Shown: positions 1 to 7,220, numbered from the stretch's first letter. The stretch is DNA of 32,699 nt from an uncultured Granulicatella sp. (GCA_937891475.1 CALATC010000176.1:1-32699); one strand, 5' to 3'. Translations and numbers: made by a program. Notes: a model not told the origin generated them from the sequence alone.

Positions 1-2
1 GT

Positions 3-77
3 GGGAACCATGAAAGTTTAATGGAAAAACAAGGCGTGTACTATCAATTGTATACAGGGCAGCTTGATTTAGACTGA
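3..77 (+). CDS. ABC transporter ATP-binding/permease, C-terminal fragment
   Basis: Only the last 24 codons lie in the window. The frame opens at the window edge and reads GNHESLMEKQGVYYQLY before an acidic tail and TGA. This matches the end of the nucleotide-binding domain of exporter-type (MsbA/LmrA/MdlB-like) ABC proteins, where G-[TN]-H-E-x-L follows the H-loop and is followed by a short helix ending in Y-x-x-L-Y. The Walker motifs and membrane domain lie outside the window, so the substrate cannot be inferred. A structured repeat copy begins 13 bp after the stop and is the only terminator-like structure directly downstream. Confidence 0.75.
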   Translation, partial: GNHESLMEKQGVYYQLYTGQLDLD

Positions 78-90
78 TAAAATACGAAAT

Positions 91-227
91 AGACTTTGCT
101 ATATAGTAGCTAGGGACGCAAGCAGACCTTCGGTCTCATTGCTAAACTTCGAGCCTAAGGTCTCGAAGTTTCCCGTGATATAATCAGCAGTCGCTGATTA
201 TATCGCTTGAGCTACTATGCAAAGTCT
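91..227 (+). repeat. Cloverleaf-type dispersed element, copy A (full length)
   Basis: A 137-bp element with an outer stem (AGACTTTGC...ATAGTAGCT at 91-111 pairing with 209-227, one bulge) enclosing three hairpins. H1 is 118-142: GCAA/TTGC, then a gc/ca internal loop, then AGACC/GGTCT with loop TTC. H2 is 144-171: AAACTTCGAG/CTCGAAGTTT, a perfect 10-bp stem. H3 is 177-204: GATATAATCAGC/GCTGATTATATC, a perfect 12-bp stem. It begins 13 bp after the ABC transporter stop, in the same sense, and the 3' arm is followed by T-rich sequence. No ORF is present. Confidence 0.85.
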
Positions 228-269
228 TTTCTATTGGACGGATATTTATGAGAGTACGTTTTGAGAAAT

Positions 270-310
270 AGACTTTGCTTTATAGTAATAAACGACGGCA
301 GCAGACCTGA
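270..310 (+). repeat. Cloverleaf element, half-copy B-left (cut by the IS)
   Basis: This is the left outer arm (AGACTTTGC then ATAGTAAT), the conserved GAC, and the first arm of H1 (GGCA-GC-AGACC). It ends exactly where the insertion sequence starts. It has the same orientation as copy A. The rest of this element (H2, H3) is not found on the far side of the IS. Confidence 0.75.
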
Positions 311-340
311 TGTAGTGACCCCAAAAAGTTAGACTTTTTT

Positions 341-367
341 GAGACGACTTTAGTCGTCTCTTTTTTA
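341..367 (+). terminator. Intrinsic terminator inside the IS left end
   Basis: The hairpin GAGACGA-cttta(g)-TCGTCTC is followed by six T residues on the plus strand. It points into the IS, against the direction of the transposase genes, so it would stop transcripts entering from the upstream ABC transporter before they run antisense to the transposase. Confidence 0.65.
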
Positions 368-409
368 ATTTTTAAAATAAAATATATGAATAACCCCCTA
401 GGGGCTTCG

Positions 410-431
410 CGCCAATTTTTGGCGTTTTTTT
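410..431 (+). terminator. Second inward-facing terminator in the IS
   Basis: The hairpin CGCCAA/TTGGCG (410-424) is followed by seven T residues on the plus strand, just beyond the orfB stop. A palindrome CCCCTAGGGG lies immediately before it. Together with the hairpin at 341-367 it forms a double block to incoming plus-strand transcription. Confidence 0.6.
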
Positions 432-433
432 CT

Positions 434-1249
434 CTATACTGAACAATGTATTCTATACTGTACAGGACTCATCCATCCCAATTTTTCTTTAATACGATCT
501 TCATTATAATATTTAATAAATCGTTCAATTTCAGTTTTTAATTCTTCATAACTATAAAATATTCTGCCATAATAAACTTCTTGCTTAAGTAAGCTGAAAA
601 AATTCTCCATTATAGAATTATCTAAGCAGGTTCCTTTTCTGGACATACTTTGAAATATTTGTCCATCCTTTAATCTAGAAGAATATTCTTTTAATTGATA
701 AGCCCATCCTTGATCAGAATGAAAGGTTCTTCTATAGATACAATCTGATGTTATTTTTATTGTTCTGTCTAATACATCAAGAATATTTTTTACGGAAGGA
801 TGTTTTGTAATATTATAGCTTAAGATTTCATTGTTAAACATATCCATAAATGGATCTAAATACAATTTATGGAGTGTTCTATTTCCTCTTTCATCCACTT
901 CATAATACTTGAATTCTGTTGTATCTGTTGTGATTTTTTGATGTGGAATAGAAGTATGAAATCTTCTTTTAATTCTATTAGGCGCAATAACTCCAATTGT
1001 ACCTTGATAAGAATTATATTTTCTACTTTTACGTGTAAAGGATGTTACTTGTAGTTTTAGGTTTTGAATAATACGCTGAACTTTCTTTTTATTAATACAA
1101 TATCCTTCATTACAAAGTGCTGCATGTATCCTTCTATAACCATAATCCTTATGCACACTACGAATTTCGAGGATTTTTTCTTCCATATCTTTATCTGGAT
1201 TTTCTCTATCAAAACGTTTCTGCCAATACATAAAAGTTGATTTAGCCAT
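434..1249 (-). CDS. IS3-family transposase OrfB (DDE integrase core)
   Basis: The protein is 271 aa from the first ATG. The open frame extends upstream through codons reading REKYKLKDLLEYAG to about 1287, which is the normal N-terminus of OrfB in an OrfAB fusion. It has an HTH_21 region (KDYGYRRIHAAL) followed by an rve integrase core with all three catalytic acidic residues in context: TTDTTEF (D), FHSDQGWAY (D) and DNSIMENFFSLLK (E). The C-terminus has the usual YYNEDRIKEKLGWMSPVQYR motif. OrfB is expected to be made mainly as an OrfAB fusion after a -1 slip on the A5 run (minus strand of 1283-1287) near the end of orfA. No inactivating mutation is seen. Confidence 0.93.
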   Translation of the reverse strand: MAKSTFMYWQKRFDRENPDKDMEEKILEIRSVHKDYGYRRIHAALCNEGYCINKKKVQRIIQNLKLQVTSFTRKSRKYNSYQGTIGVIAPNRIKRRFHTSIPHQKITTDTTEFKYYEVDERGNRTLHKLYLDPFMDMFNNEILSYNITKHPSVKNILDVLDRTIKITSDCIYRRTFHSDQGWAYQLKEYSSRLKDGQIFQSMSRKGTCLDNSIMENFFSLLKQEVYYGRIFYSYEELKTEIERFIKYYNEDRIKEKLGWMSPVQYRIHCSV

Positions 1250-1272
1250 ACCTGCATACTCTAAAAGATCTT

Positions 1273-1842
1273 TTAATTTGTATTTTTCTCGGAGACTGTC
1301 AATGACTCTAGCCGTTCTCTCGTTCTTGCTTCGTCCTCTAAATTCAGTCTCCGCATTGCTTTTAAAAAGTCATTTTCCATCCTTAAGTGATAATTTTCTT
1401 CTTGTATTTTTTTGTATTCTTCTTCTGTTATTTTCTTTTGTTTTTTTGCTTTTGATGAACGTTTTTTATGATACTCCACTGTATATTCCCTACCTTCCTG
1501 AAGGTTTTTCAAAGCTTCCGGACCATCTTTTTTATACTTTTTAATCCATGACCCGATGACTCGATGATTTAGAATTCCATATTTTAACCCCAATTCACTA
1601 TATGAAACATTTCCCTTCAAGTAAGATTCTACCACTAATAGTTTCAATTCAAAAGGGTATACACGTCCATTCTCTAAAAGTCTTAACCCTTCATTTCCAA
1701 ATTTATTATAAAATTTTACCCAATAACCTATTTGTCTAGTTGATTTTAATCCATATTTTTTACTTAAAGTTTGATAACCACCTTCACCTCGAAGGTATGC
1801 TTCAACAACTTTCTTCTTAAATTCAAAGTCATATTTAGCCAT
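1273..1842 (-). CDS. IS3-family transposase OrfA (helix-turn-helix)
   Basis: The protein is 189 aa from the ATG at 1842. An in-frame TTG at 1860 is possible, but GGAGG lies between the two and serves the ATG. It carries two tandem helix-turn-helix units, each of the form F-E-K-V-V-x-x-Y-L-G ... Y-G-I/L ... I-x-x-W-x-K-K-Y, typical of IS150-group OrfA. A basic stretch and a leucine-zipper-like C-terminal helix follow, ending DFLKAMRRL. The last codons overlap the orfB frame, which is -1 relative to orfA. OrfA normally binds the terminal repeats and represses or modulates transposition. Confidence 0.9.
   Translation of the reverse strand: MAKYDFEFKKKVVEAYLRGEGGYQTLSKKYGLKSTRQIGYWVKFYNKFGNEGLRLLENGRVYPFELKLLVVESYLKGNVSYSELGLKYGILNHRVIGSWIKKYKKDGPEALKNLQEGREYTVEYHKKRSSKAKKQKKITEEEYKKIQEENYHLRMENDFLKAMRRLNLEDEARTRERLESLTVSEKNTN
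1283..1287 (-). promoter_or_regulatory. Candidate -1 ribosomal frameshift site (orfA to orfB)
   Basis: On the minus strand an A5 run lies 12 nt before the orfA stop. OrfA reads GAG-AAA-AAT, while the orfB frame reads GAA-AAA-TAC one base earlier. The two frames are both open across this stretch, as expected for programmed -1 frameshifting in IS3-family elements. The exact slippery heptamer is not canonical, so the site is inferred. Confidence 0.5.
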
Positions 1843-1898
1843 AAAAATACCGACCTCCAAAAGTTAGATTTTTGGTCCAACTTTTTGGGGTCGGTACA

Positions 1899-1937
1899 GC
1901 GAGGCTGCTTGTGTCCTTAGCTACTTCAGGAAAGTCT
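1899..1937 (-). repeat. Cloverleaf element, half-copy B-right (cut by the IS)
   Basis: Read on the minus strand from 1937 this is AGACTTTCC, AGTAGCTA, then GAC and the first H1 arm (ACAA-GC-AGCCTCGC), ending at the IS boundary. It is therefore another LEFT half of the element, in inverted orientation to half-copy B-left. It starts 6 bp after the ytxH-like stop codon, in the same sense as that gene. Confidence 0.75.
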
Positions 1938-1943
1938 AAATTA

Positions 1944-2312
1944 CTATTTAACTTCTTCTGCTTCTTCTTTTTTAGCTGAGAAAGTATCTTGAACTTTACT
2001 TACAGTTTGAGAAACTTCTTCTTTTAAATTAGTCGCAGACTTTTTAACAGTATCTTTAAATTGAGAAGCTGAATCTTTTAAATTCACACGAATATCTTCT
2101 GTAGCATTTAAAGCTACTTCTGATAATTCAACTCCTTTTTCAATTGAAATATCTACATAGTCAGATAATTGTTCTTTCAATTCATCTGCTTTTACTGCTA
2201 AATCTTCACGTAATTCCTTACCTGATTTTGGTGCAAATAATAATGCAGTCGTTGCTGCTGCCACACTTCCGATAAATGCTCCTAAAAGAAATCCGCCTGT
2301 TTTTTTACCCAT
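1944..2312 (-). CDS. YtxH-domain protein (membrane-anchored, stress-type)
   Basis: The protein is 122 aa. An N-terminal glycine-rich membrane segment (about residues 6-27, KTGGFLLGAFIGSVAAA...) is followed by the YtxH signature LLFAPKSGKELRED. The remainder is a long amphipathic, Lys/Glu/Ser-rich helix that is probably a coiled coil (residues 40-122). YtxH/GvpP-like proteins are small envelope proteins often induced by general stress in Bacillus, and their biochemical role is unknown. The gene follows the DUF948 gene by 18 bp and is probably co-transcribed with it. This DUF948-YtxH pairing is common in Firmicutes. A half-copy of the cloverleaf repeat begins 6 bp after its stop. Confidence 0.85.
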   Translation of the reverse strand: MGKKTGGFLLGAFIGSVAAATTALLFAPKSGKELREDLAVKADELKEQLSDYVDISIEKGVELSEVALNATEDIRVNLKDSASQFKDTVKKSATNLKEEVSQTVSKVQDTFSAKKEEAEEVK

Positions 2313-2330
2313 TTTTCTTCACTCCGTTCA

Positions 2331-2726
2331 TTATTTTTTCTTTCTTGATAAAATCGCTTTTCCAACAGATAAAACCCCTAAAGTTCGAGCTGGTTTAATG
2401 CTTGATACTCTAGTCGCAAGGGAACGAGTTGAATGATTTACATCAGAAACTGTTAATCCTAAATCTCCAATAGCTGTAAATAATGGATCCGTTCTTTTTA
2501 CTTTCCCATTAATGTCATCTACTAAAGCATTTGTTTTATTCAATAATCCCTCTACTTCAATAGATAAATTATCGACATCCCTTGTAATAATCTCAATAGA
2601 GTTGTTCACATGGTTTAATGTTTGATCAAATTTGCTTAAAATCGGATTCAATCTTAACACTAGAAACACTACTAAACCTAAAAATGAACATGCTGCAATT
2701 AAAGCAGCAACTTCTATTCCAGACAT
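2331..2726 (-). CDS. DUF948 membrane protein
   Basis: The protein is 131 aa from the ATG at 2726. The upstream in-frame ATG at 2735 abuts the AGGAGGG ribosome-binding site, so the downstream ATG with a 9-nt spacer is preferred. A single N-terminal membrane helix (about residues 5-27) is followed by a methyl-accepting-protein-like helical region with repeated N/D-x-x-hydrophobic heptads, then a basic tail ending SRKKK. The DUF948/YoxC family is characterised by structure rather than function. It lies in an operon with ytxH and diverges from mscS, with about 145 bp between the two starts for back-to-back promoters. Confidence 0.82.
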   Translation of the reverse strand: MSGIEVAALIAACSFLGLVVFLVLRLNPILSKFDQTLNHVNNSIEIITRDVDNLSIEVEGLLNKTNALVDDINGKVKRTDPLFTAIGDLGLTVSDVNHSTRSLATRVSSIKPARTLGVLSVGKAILSRKKK

Positions 2727-2871
2727 TTTGAACATCCCTCCTCAATTTCCGATATTATTAATCATAATACCATTATCATGCATAAAACGCTACTAAAAGT
2801 GATATAGTATTTTCTAAATTATTTTAATTATGATAAACTATATAAAAGAATCTAAGAAAGGAGGAAAACTC

Positions 2872-3738
2872 ATGGATATTCGTTCAACTATACAAGGATT
2901 TTTCGAACAATATTGGCTTTCAATTCCATGGCAAATGATTTTATCTGAAATTTTATCGAAATTAATATCACTAGCTTTTCTATGGATTTTATTTCTTATC
3001 GGAAAGAAAGTATTACATAAAGTATTTCAAAAAACAGTTCTTTCATCGATTCGATTATCTTCACAAAGTGTTGCTCGCAAAAATACTTTAATGCGTTTAT
3101 TAGAAAACTGTTTAGACTATTTACTTTACTTTGTTTTAATTTATTGGATTTTAGTGATTTTAGGAATTCCTATTACAAGTTTATTAGCTGGTGCAGGAAT
3201 TGCTGGGGTTGCGATTGGTTTAGGGGCTCAAGGATTTTTGAGTGATGTTGTAAATGGATTCTTCATTTTACTGGAACGTCAATATGATGTTGGAGACATT
3301 GTCATTATTGGTGCTGTTTCTGGAACTGTTGCGAACGTTGGAGTTAGAACAACTCAAGTCCGTGGATTCGATGGTACTCTTCATTTTATTCCAAATCGAA
3401 GTATCTCTGTCGTAAGTAATCAGTCTAGAGGTGATATGAGAGCCTTAATTGAAATTCCACTTTTTAGCGACGCTGACCTAACGGTTGTATACGATACGGT
3501 TGATCAAGTCAATACAAAGAACGCTTCGCAATATCCAGAAATTGTAAAAGGACCAATTATTATCGGACCTCAAACTCTTCCAAATGGACAATTTGTTTTT
3601 AGAATTAGTATTTTCACTAAAAATGGAAAACAACATATGATTTATAATCAATTTTTAAAACTTTATCAAGAAGCATTAATTGAAGCCGGTATTTCTCTTC
3701 CAACAAGTAATACGGCACTAAATATTCCTAGTAAATAA
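2872..3738 (+). CDS. Small-conductance mechanosensitive channel, MscS family
   Basis: The protein is 288 aa from the ATG at 2872, chosen because AAAGGAGG sits 7 nt upstream; an upstream in-frame ATG at 2830 has no such site. There are three membrane helices (about residues 22-45, 78-103 and 106-140). The third is the pore helix, rich in Gly/Ala (GAGIAGVAIGLGAQGFLSD) and running into the conserved L-E-R-x-Y-x-V-G-D of the MscS beta domain. PNRSI is also typical. The length fits single-domain YkuT/MscS channels, which release solutes on hypo-osmotic shock. It is monocistronic, with a bidirectional terminator behind it. Confidence 0.93.
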   Translation: MDIRSTIQGFFEQYWLSIPWQMILSEILSKLISLAFLWILFLIGKKVLHKVFQKTVLSSIRLSSQSVARKNTLMRLLENCLDYLLYFVLIYWILVILGIPITSLLAGAGIAGVAIGLGAQGFLSDVVNGFFILLERQYDVGDIVIIGAVSGTVANVGVRTTQVRGFDGTLHFIPNRSISVVSNQSRGDMRALIEIPLFSDADLTVVYDTVDQVNTKNASQYPEIVKGPIIIGPQTLPNGQFVFRISIFTKNGKQHMIYNQFLKLYQEALIEAGISLPTSNTALNIPSK

Positions 3739-3771
3739 AAATGTTACTCCCGTAAAAAGGAGTAACATTTT
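3739..3771. terminator. Bidirectional terminator between mscS and the CBS-protein gene
   Basis: An 11-bp stem, AATGTTACTCC/GGAGTAACATT, has A-rich sequence on the left and T-rich sequence on the right, between convergent genes. It can serve both strands. Confidence 0.85.
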
Positions 3772-3772
3772 A

Positions 3773-4237
3773 TTATTTTTCCACTAATTCATAGTTATGA
3801 TTTAATTCATGAACCATATAATTCACACGTTTTAATACTTCTTTTCTTGTCACAATTCCCACAAATTCTTTTTCATCATTAGTAATACATAAGAAACTAT
3901 GATCGACTAATGCATTCAAGACATCTTCAATTTCTGTTTCAAATGTAATCGTTGGAAAATTTGTTTCCATAGCTTCTTTTACTTGAAAATCATGTAATTG
4001 ACTTAAATCAATTTCTTCTAATGTGGCAACTTGATTTAAAATCATCGCTAAAGAAATTAATCCTGTTAATTTATTTTGACGATTGACAACTGGAATTAAA
4101 GAGTAACGTACATGAGTTAAGACTAACATGGCATGATCTAATGTATGATCCTCTTCTAAAATCGCTACTTTATCTGCCGCAATAAATAATTTATCCTTTT
4201 CTTCTAGTAATAAGTTTTGTACTACCTGATTAATCAT
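3773..4237 (-). CDS. cbpB: CBS-domain protein (CbpB-like)
   Basis: The protein is 154 aa from the ATG at 4237, which overlaps the upstream phosphoesterase stop by 8 nt. Two CBS motifs are visible: residues ~15-70 (DHTLDHAMLVLTHVRYSLIPVV...GLISLAMIL) and ~90-140 (FPTITFETEIEDVLNALVDH...FVGIVTRKEVLKRVN). The size and two-CBS-only layout match CbpB, which binds cyclic di-AMP in Listeria and Bacillus and controls the (p)ppGpp synthase Rel. Function is inferred from the family and ligand binding cannot be read from sequence. It is last in an operon after murI-rdgB and a YsnB-like gene. Confidence 0.8.
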   Translation of the reverse strand: MINQVVQNLLLEEKDKLFIAADKVAILEEDHTLDHAMLVLTHVRYSLIPVVNRQNKLTGLISLAMILNQVATLEEIDLSQLHDFQVKEAMETNFPTITFETEIEDVLNALVDHSFLCITNDEKEFVGIVTRKEVLKRVNYMVHELNHNYELVEK

Positions 4238-4778
4238 GAATAAATCCTCTTTCTGCATCTAACTGATACTCATAATGAAGTCCCTCTAATGGTTGATGCT
4301 TCATATCAAAATATTGTAATTCAATTTCTGATTCTGAATGAATTGTTAAAACAGCATAAGTTGGAGTCATCGCAAAATGTCCTCTTGGATAAGAAACACT
4401 TCCTGAATTAATACATAATACTCCGTCATATGTTTCCTCATATAGTTTATGCGTATGACCATAAAAAGCTACTTGAGCTCCTTGTTCTTTTGCGAATTTC
4501 GCTAAGCGATACACCCCACTATTTACTGCTTGCATATGACCATGCGTTACTAAAAATCGAATTCCTTTTACTTCTAATACAGCTACTTCCGGATAATTTG
4601 TATCATAATCACAATTTCCCGTTACTCGAAGACAGCCTTGAAAAACTTCATCTTCATAAGGAAATTCTGAATCCCCACAATGAATAAATTGCACTTCAGG
4701 ATCTGATTGATAGTGTTCAAATACTTTTTGTAATGCCATCTTTTGCCCATGGTTATCACTCATAATAATAATTTTCAT
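4230..4778 (-). CDS. YsnB/MJ0936-like metallophosphoesterase
   Basis: The protein is 182 aa from the ATG at 4778, with SD AGAGGTG. Metal-binding motifs of calcineurin-like phosphoesterases appear in order: SDNHG (residue 6 on), CGDSE, TGNCD, THGH and YGHTH. The compact size matches the YfcE/MJ0936 family of manganese-dependent phosphodiesterases. In Bacillus subtilis the homologous gene ysnB follows racE and ysnA (rdgB), and the same order is kept here. The in vivo substrate is unknown. It starts 14 bp after the fused murI-rdgB gene. Confidence 0.88.
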   Translation of the reverse strand: MKIIIMSDNHGQKMALQKVFEHYQSDPEVQFIHCGDSEFPYEDEVFQGCLRVTGNCDYDTNYPEVAVLEVKGIRFLVTHGHMQAVNSGVYRLAKFAKEQGAQVAFYGHTHKLYEETYDGVLCINSGSVSYPRGHFAMTPTYAVLTIHSESEIELQYFDMKHQPLEGLHYEYQLDAERGFIHD

Positions 4779-4792
4779 ACATTCACCTCTTA

Positions 4793-6226
4793 CTAACGAT
4801 TCACTAGTGCTAGCCATTCTTCCCATTGTTCCACTAATAAGTTCACAGCTTTTGCACGGTGGCTGATTTGATTTTTTTCTTCACGAGATAATTGCCCAAA
4901 TGTTTTTTGAATTTCTGGGACGAAGAATAATGGATCATATCCAAATCCTCCTTCTCCTGAAGGAAATTTCGCAATTTCTCCATCACAAATCCCTTCAACG
5001 ACTAAAGATTCATGATTAGGAGCAGCCATCACTAAACAACAATGGAAATGTGCACTTCTTTTATCAGAAGGTAATTCTCCTAATTCAGCTAATAATTTTG
5101 CATTATTGGCAGCATCACTTTTTTGATTTCCAGCATATCTTGCGGAATAAACACCAGGTTGTCCCTCTAATGCATCCACACATAATCCAGAATCATCTGC
5201 TAATACAATTTTTTGTAGTCTTTCTGCAATAGTTTCTGCTTTTAAACGGGCATTTTCTTCAAATGTATGACCTGTTTCTGCTACATCTTCCAATTCTGGA
5301 AAATCTAATAATGTTTTAACGCTATATCCTTTTGGTTCAAAAATACTAGCAAATTCCTTTGCTTTACCAGCATTTTTCGTAGCAATAACTAATTCTTTTT
5401 GAGACATATTTTCCTCCATATAAGGTTCTAAACTTACTTTCTCAACTATTAATGGACTTCTATTCAACCAATTTTCTGCAATTTCTTTAAATAAAATAGG
5501 CGAACCAGTTGTATAGATTTCTAAGGTTGGAGAAGGATTCGTTTCATAATTTTCTGCTAAATGATTAAAATCTAATAACGCACTTACAGTCGACACAGTT
5601 TCTGCACCTGAATCGATTAATGTAACTTGAGGACCCACAACTGCTTGGATTCTTTGTTTTAATAAAGGATAATGAGTACATCCTAATATTAAAGTATCAA
5701 ATTCTTTTCCCATTAAAGGTTGTAATGTTTGTGCGATCACTTTTTTAGCAATTGGAGAATCCGTCTGATTACTTTCTACTAAAGGAACAAATTTTGGACA
5801 TTCTAAACTTGTCACCATTAATTGATGATTTTTCTTTTGTAGTGTTTTGCGATATACATCACTTTGAATCGTTGCATGAGTTCCTAATACTGCAATTTTC
5901 TGTGTTTTTGTTTGTTTAATCGCTGCTAAACTTCCTGGCTGAATCACGCCCACTACTGGTATGTCTAATGTTTCTTGTAATTCTTCTAAGATCACCGCTG
6001 TTGCTGTATTGCAGGCAATCACAATCATCTTTACATCTTTTTTAAGGAGAAATTGAACCATTTCTTTTGTAAATTTTCTAATTTCTTCAACTGTTCGATT
6101 TCCATATGGGCATCTTGCAGAATCTCCTAAAAAAATCATTGATTCATGAGGTAATTGTTTCAAGGCTTCTTTTAAAACCGTCAATCCTCCTACACCCGAA
6201 TCAATGAATCCTATTGCTTTCGACAT
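4793..6226 (-). CDS. Glutamate racemase / XTP-dITP diphosphatase fusion
   Basis: One uninterrupted 477-aa frame holds two enzymes. Residues 1-~265 are MurI, with IDSGVGGL and the two catalytic cysteines in ACNTATA (C72) and GCTHYPLL (C183); it makes D-glutamate for peptidoglycan. Residues 274-477 are RdgB/HAM1, with ATKNAGKAKEF, LADDSGLCVDAL, FGYDPLF and SHRAKA; it removes XTP/dITP from nucleotide pools. The two are separate adjacent genes (racE, ysnA) in Bacillus. At the junction, ATG (5407) is preceded by GGAGG at 5413-5417, so RdgB may also be made alone. The ATG start at 6226 is preferred over the GTG at 6235. Confidence 0.93.
   Translation of the reverse strand: MSKAIGFIDSGVGGLTVLKEALKQLPHESMIFLGDSARCPYGNRTVEEIRKFTKEMVQFLLKKDVKMIVIACNTATAVILEELQETLDIPVVGVIQPGSLAAIKQTKTQKIAVLGTHATIQSDVYRKTLQKKNHQLMVTSLECPKFVPLVESNQTDSPIAKKVIAQTLQPLMGKEFDTLILGCTHYPLLKQRIQAVVGPQVTLIDSGAETVSTVSALLDFNHLAENYETNPSPTLEIYTTGSPILFKEIAENWLNRSPLIVEKVSLEPYMEENMSQKELVIATKNAGKAKEFASIFEPKGYSVKTLLDFPELEDVAETGHTFEENARLKAETIAERLQKIVLADDSGLCVDALEGQPGVYSARYAGNQKSDAANNAKLLAELGELPSDKRSAHFHCCLVMAAPNHESLVVEGICDGEIAKFPSGEGGFGYDPLFFVPEIQKTFGQLSREEKNQISHRAKAVNLLVEQWEEWLALVNR
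5407..5417 (-). promoter_or_regulatory. Internal Shine-Dalgarno and ATG at the MurI/RdgB junction
   Basis: On the minus strand GGAGG, a 5-nt spacer and ATG occur inside the fused frame, exactly where RdgB homologues start (MSQKELVIATKN). This is a relic of separate genes or a live internal start giving free RdgB. Confidence 0.65.
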
Positions 6227-6258
6227 GTTGTTCACTCTTTCTTCTTTTCTCTTGATTC

Positions 6259-6264
6259 ATTATA
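6259..6264 (-). promoter_or_regulatory. Extended -10 promoter of murI-rdgB
   Basis: On the minus strand TGG-TATAAT forms an extended -10, about 33 bp before the ATG. The -35 (CTACAA) is weak. The same block is copied at 7156-7161. Confidence 0.6.
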
Positions 6265-6322
6265 CCATGGATTGTTCAATTTTGTAGGAAAAGCCTATTT
6301 TTCTTAAATTTCTCATAATAAA

Positions 6323-6357
6323 TAAAACATGTTAGCAAAAACTACTAACATGTTTTA
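6323..6357 (-). terminator. Terminator of the 6361-7098 membrane protein gene
   Basis: A perfect 13-bp stem, TAAAACATGTTAG/CTAACATGTTTTA, with a 9-nt loop lies just beyond the stop, followed by T-rich sequence on the minus strand. It is nearly identical to 7186-7220. Confidence 0.8.
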
Positions 6358-6360
6358 TCA

Positions 6361-7098
6361 TTAAATAACTGAAACTGTAATCTTACTTTGATGTTTATAT
6401 ACAACAAGGAAGAAAAAGAGGAGCATTACCCCACAAACAATAAAAGTTCCCAAAATTGGAAATTGAAAATAATAATATAAAAGTGTAAATACGATTACGT
6501 AAAAATTCGGTATCAATATTGAAATCAAAAAGAATGTTCCCGCAAATGGATAAATTAAAAAGAATAAAATTATAATCATCTTTTTAGATGTAAACTTATT
6601 AACAATAAAGAATAAAATAGTCCATCCTAAATAATCTGCAAATAGTTTTAGTATCATTGCACTTAAAGGAAATTCTCTAAAAGGAGGAAACATTGAGCTA
6701 AACGATATACGAACTAGTCCCCAAATCCAATCTATCTTTATAAAATTTAAAACAAAAACACTAATCAATACATATACACTAATAATCAACAATTCATTCA
6801 CAATAATTTGTTTTCGAGTTAACCCTGCTAATGTACTCAATTGAAATTGAGAAATACATTTTAAAAATATACTCACTATGATACCAATCATAAGGATGAT
6901 ATTTCCTTCTATAGTAGGTCTAAAATTATCCGAATAGTAAATCGAGAAATCTGGAAGAATCCAATTTCTTAAGAAATTAAAAATCGGAAATAGAGAAAGT
7001 ACCGCACTTAAAGCGGCAAAAAATAGTAAAGTAATTCCAATAACTTTTAACCGTTCTAATAAAAACATCTTCAACAATCTTATTTGTAAATTTGACAT
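6361..7098 (-). CDS. Six-helix membrane protein, ABC-2-like permease subunit (duplicate 1)
   Basis: The protein is 245 aa with about six hydrophobic helices and SD GAGGAGAG before the ATG. It has no signal peptidase site. It is clearly paralogous to the next gene upstream: shared features include MSNLQ-RLLK at the N-terminus, QFQLST-AGLTRK in a cytoplasmic loop, NKFTSKK before the penultimate helix pair, and a matching end (VYKHQSK vs IYKHESK, then TVS). Such proteins accompany YtrB-type ATPases and are likely membrane halves of an ABC exporter or sensor; the substrate is not evident. It has its own promoter and terminator, both copied from the neighbouring unit. Confidence 0.75.
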   Translation of the reverse strand: MSNLQIRLLKMFLLERLKVIGITLLFFAALSAVLSLFPIFNFLRNWILPDFSIYYSDNFRPTIEGNIILMIGIIVSIFLKCISQFQLSTLAGLTRKQIIVNELLIISVYVLISVFVLNFIKIDWIWGLVRISFSSMFPPFREFPLSAMILKLFADYLGWTILFFIVNKFTSKKMIIILFFLIYPFAGTFFLISILIPNFYVIVFTLLYYYFQFPILGTFIVCGVMLLFFFLVVYKHQSKITVSVI

Positions 7099-7155
7099 TA
7101 TTCTCTCCTCTTGCTTTTAAAATATCGTTCATTCTTCCTTAAATTCTCTTGGTTC

Positions 7156-7161
7156 ATTATA
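7156..7161 (-). promoter_or_regulatory. Copied extended -10 promoter before duplicate 1
   Basis: TGG-TATAAT on the minus strand lies within a block (roughly 7150-7190) that matches the murI promoter block at 6250-6293 nearly base for base, including the CCATGGAT box. It lies 58 bp before the ATG. Confidence 0.55.
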
Positions 7162-7185
7162 CCATGGATTGTTTGATTATGTAGG

Positions 7186-7220
7186 AAAAACATGTTAGCA
7201 ATAACTACTAACATGTTTTT
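7186..7220 (-). terminator. Terminator of the 7224-7937 membrane protein gene
   Basis: A 13-bp stem, AAAAACATGTTAG/CTAACATGTTTTT, with a 9-nt loop. It is a near copy of the terminator at 6323-6357 and abuts the next promoter. Confidence 0.8.

Larger units (their letters stand above)
311..1898 (-). mobile_element. IS3-family (IS150-group) insertion sequence, complete
   Basis: This 1588-bp element is bounded by imperfect terminal inverted repeats: TGTAGTGACCCCAAAAAGTT at 311-330 and, read on the minus strand from 1898, TGTACCGACCCCAAAAAGTT. Both ends begin TGTA as in IS150-group elements. It carries orfA (1273-1842) and orfB (434-1249 from its first ATG) on the minus strand, joined by a -1 frameshift window. 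No target-site duplication is visible: the flank is ...CTGA on the left and GCGA... on the right. It sits between two oppositely oriented half-copies of the cloverleaf element. All parts look intact, so it may be functional. Confidence 0.92.

Noticed and set aside
91..227. Reading the cloverleaf element as a tRNA or riboswitch
   Set aside because: There is no tRNA A/B-box consensus, T-loop or CCA, and the copies lie after genes rather than in 5' leaders. The stem lengths do not fit tRNA arms.
1860..1860. TTG start for OrfA
   Set aside because: The GGAGG that would serve translation lies inside that extension and suits the ATG at 1842.
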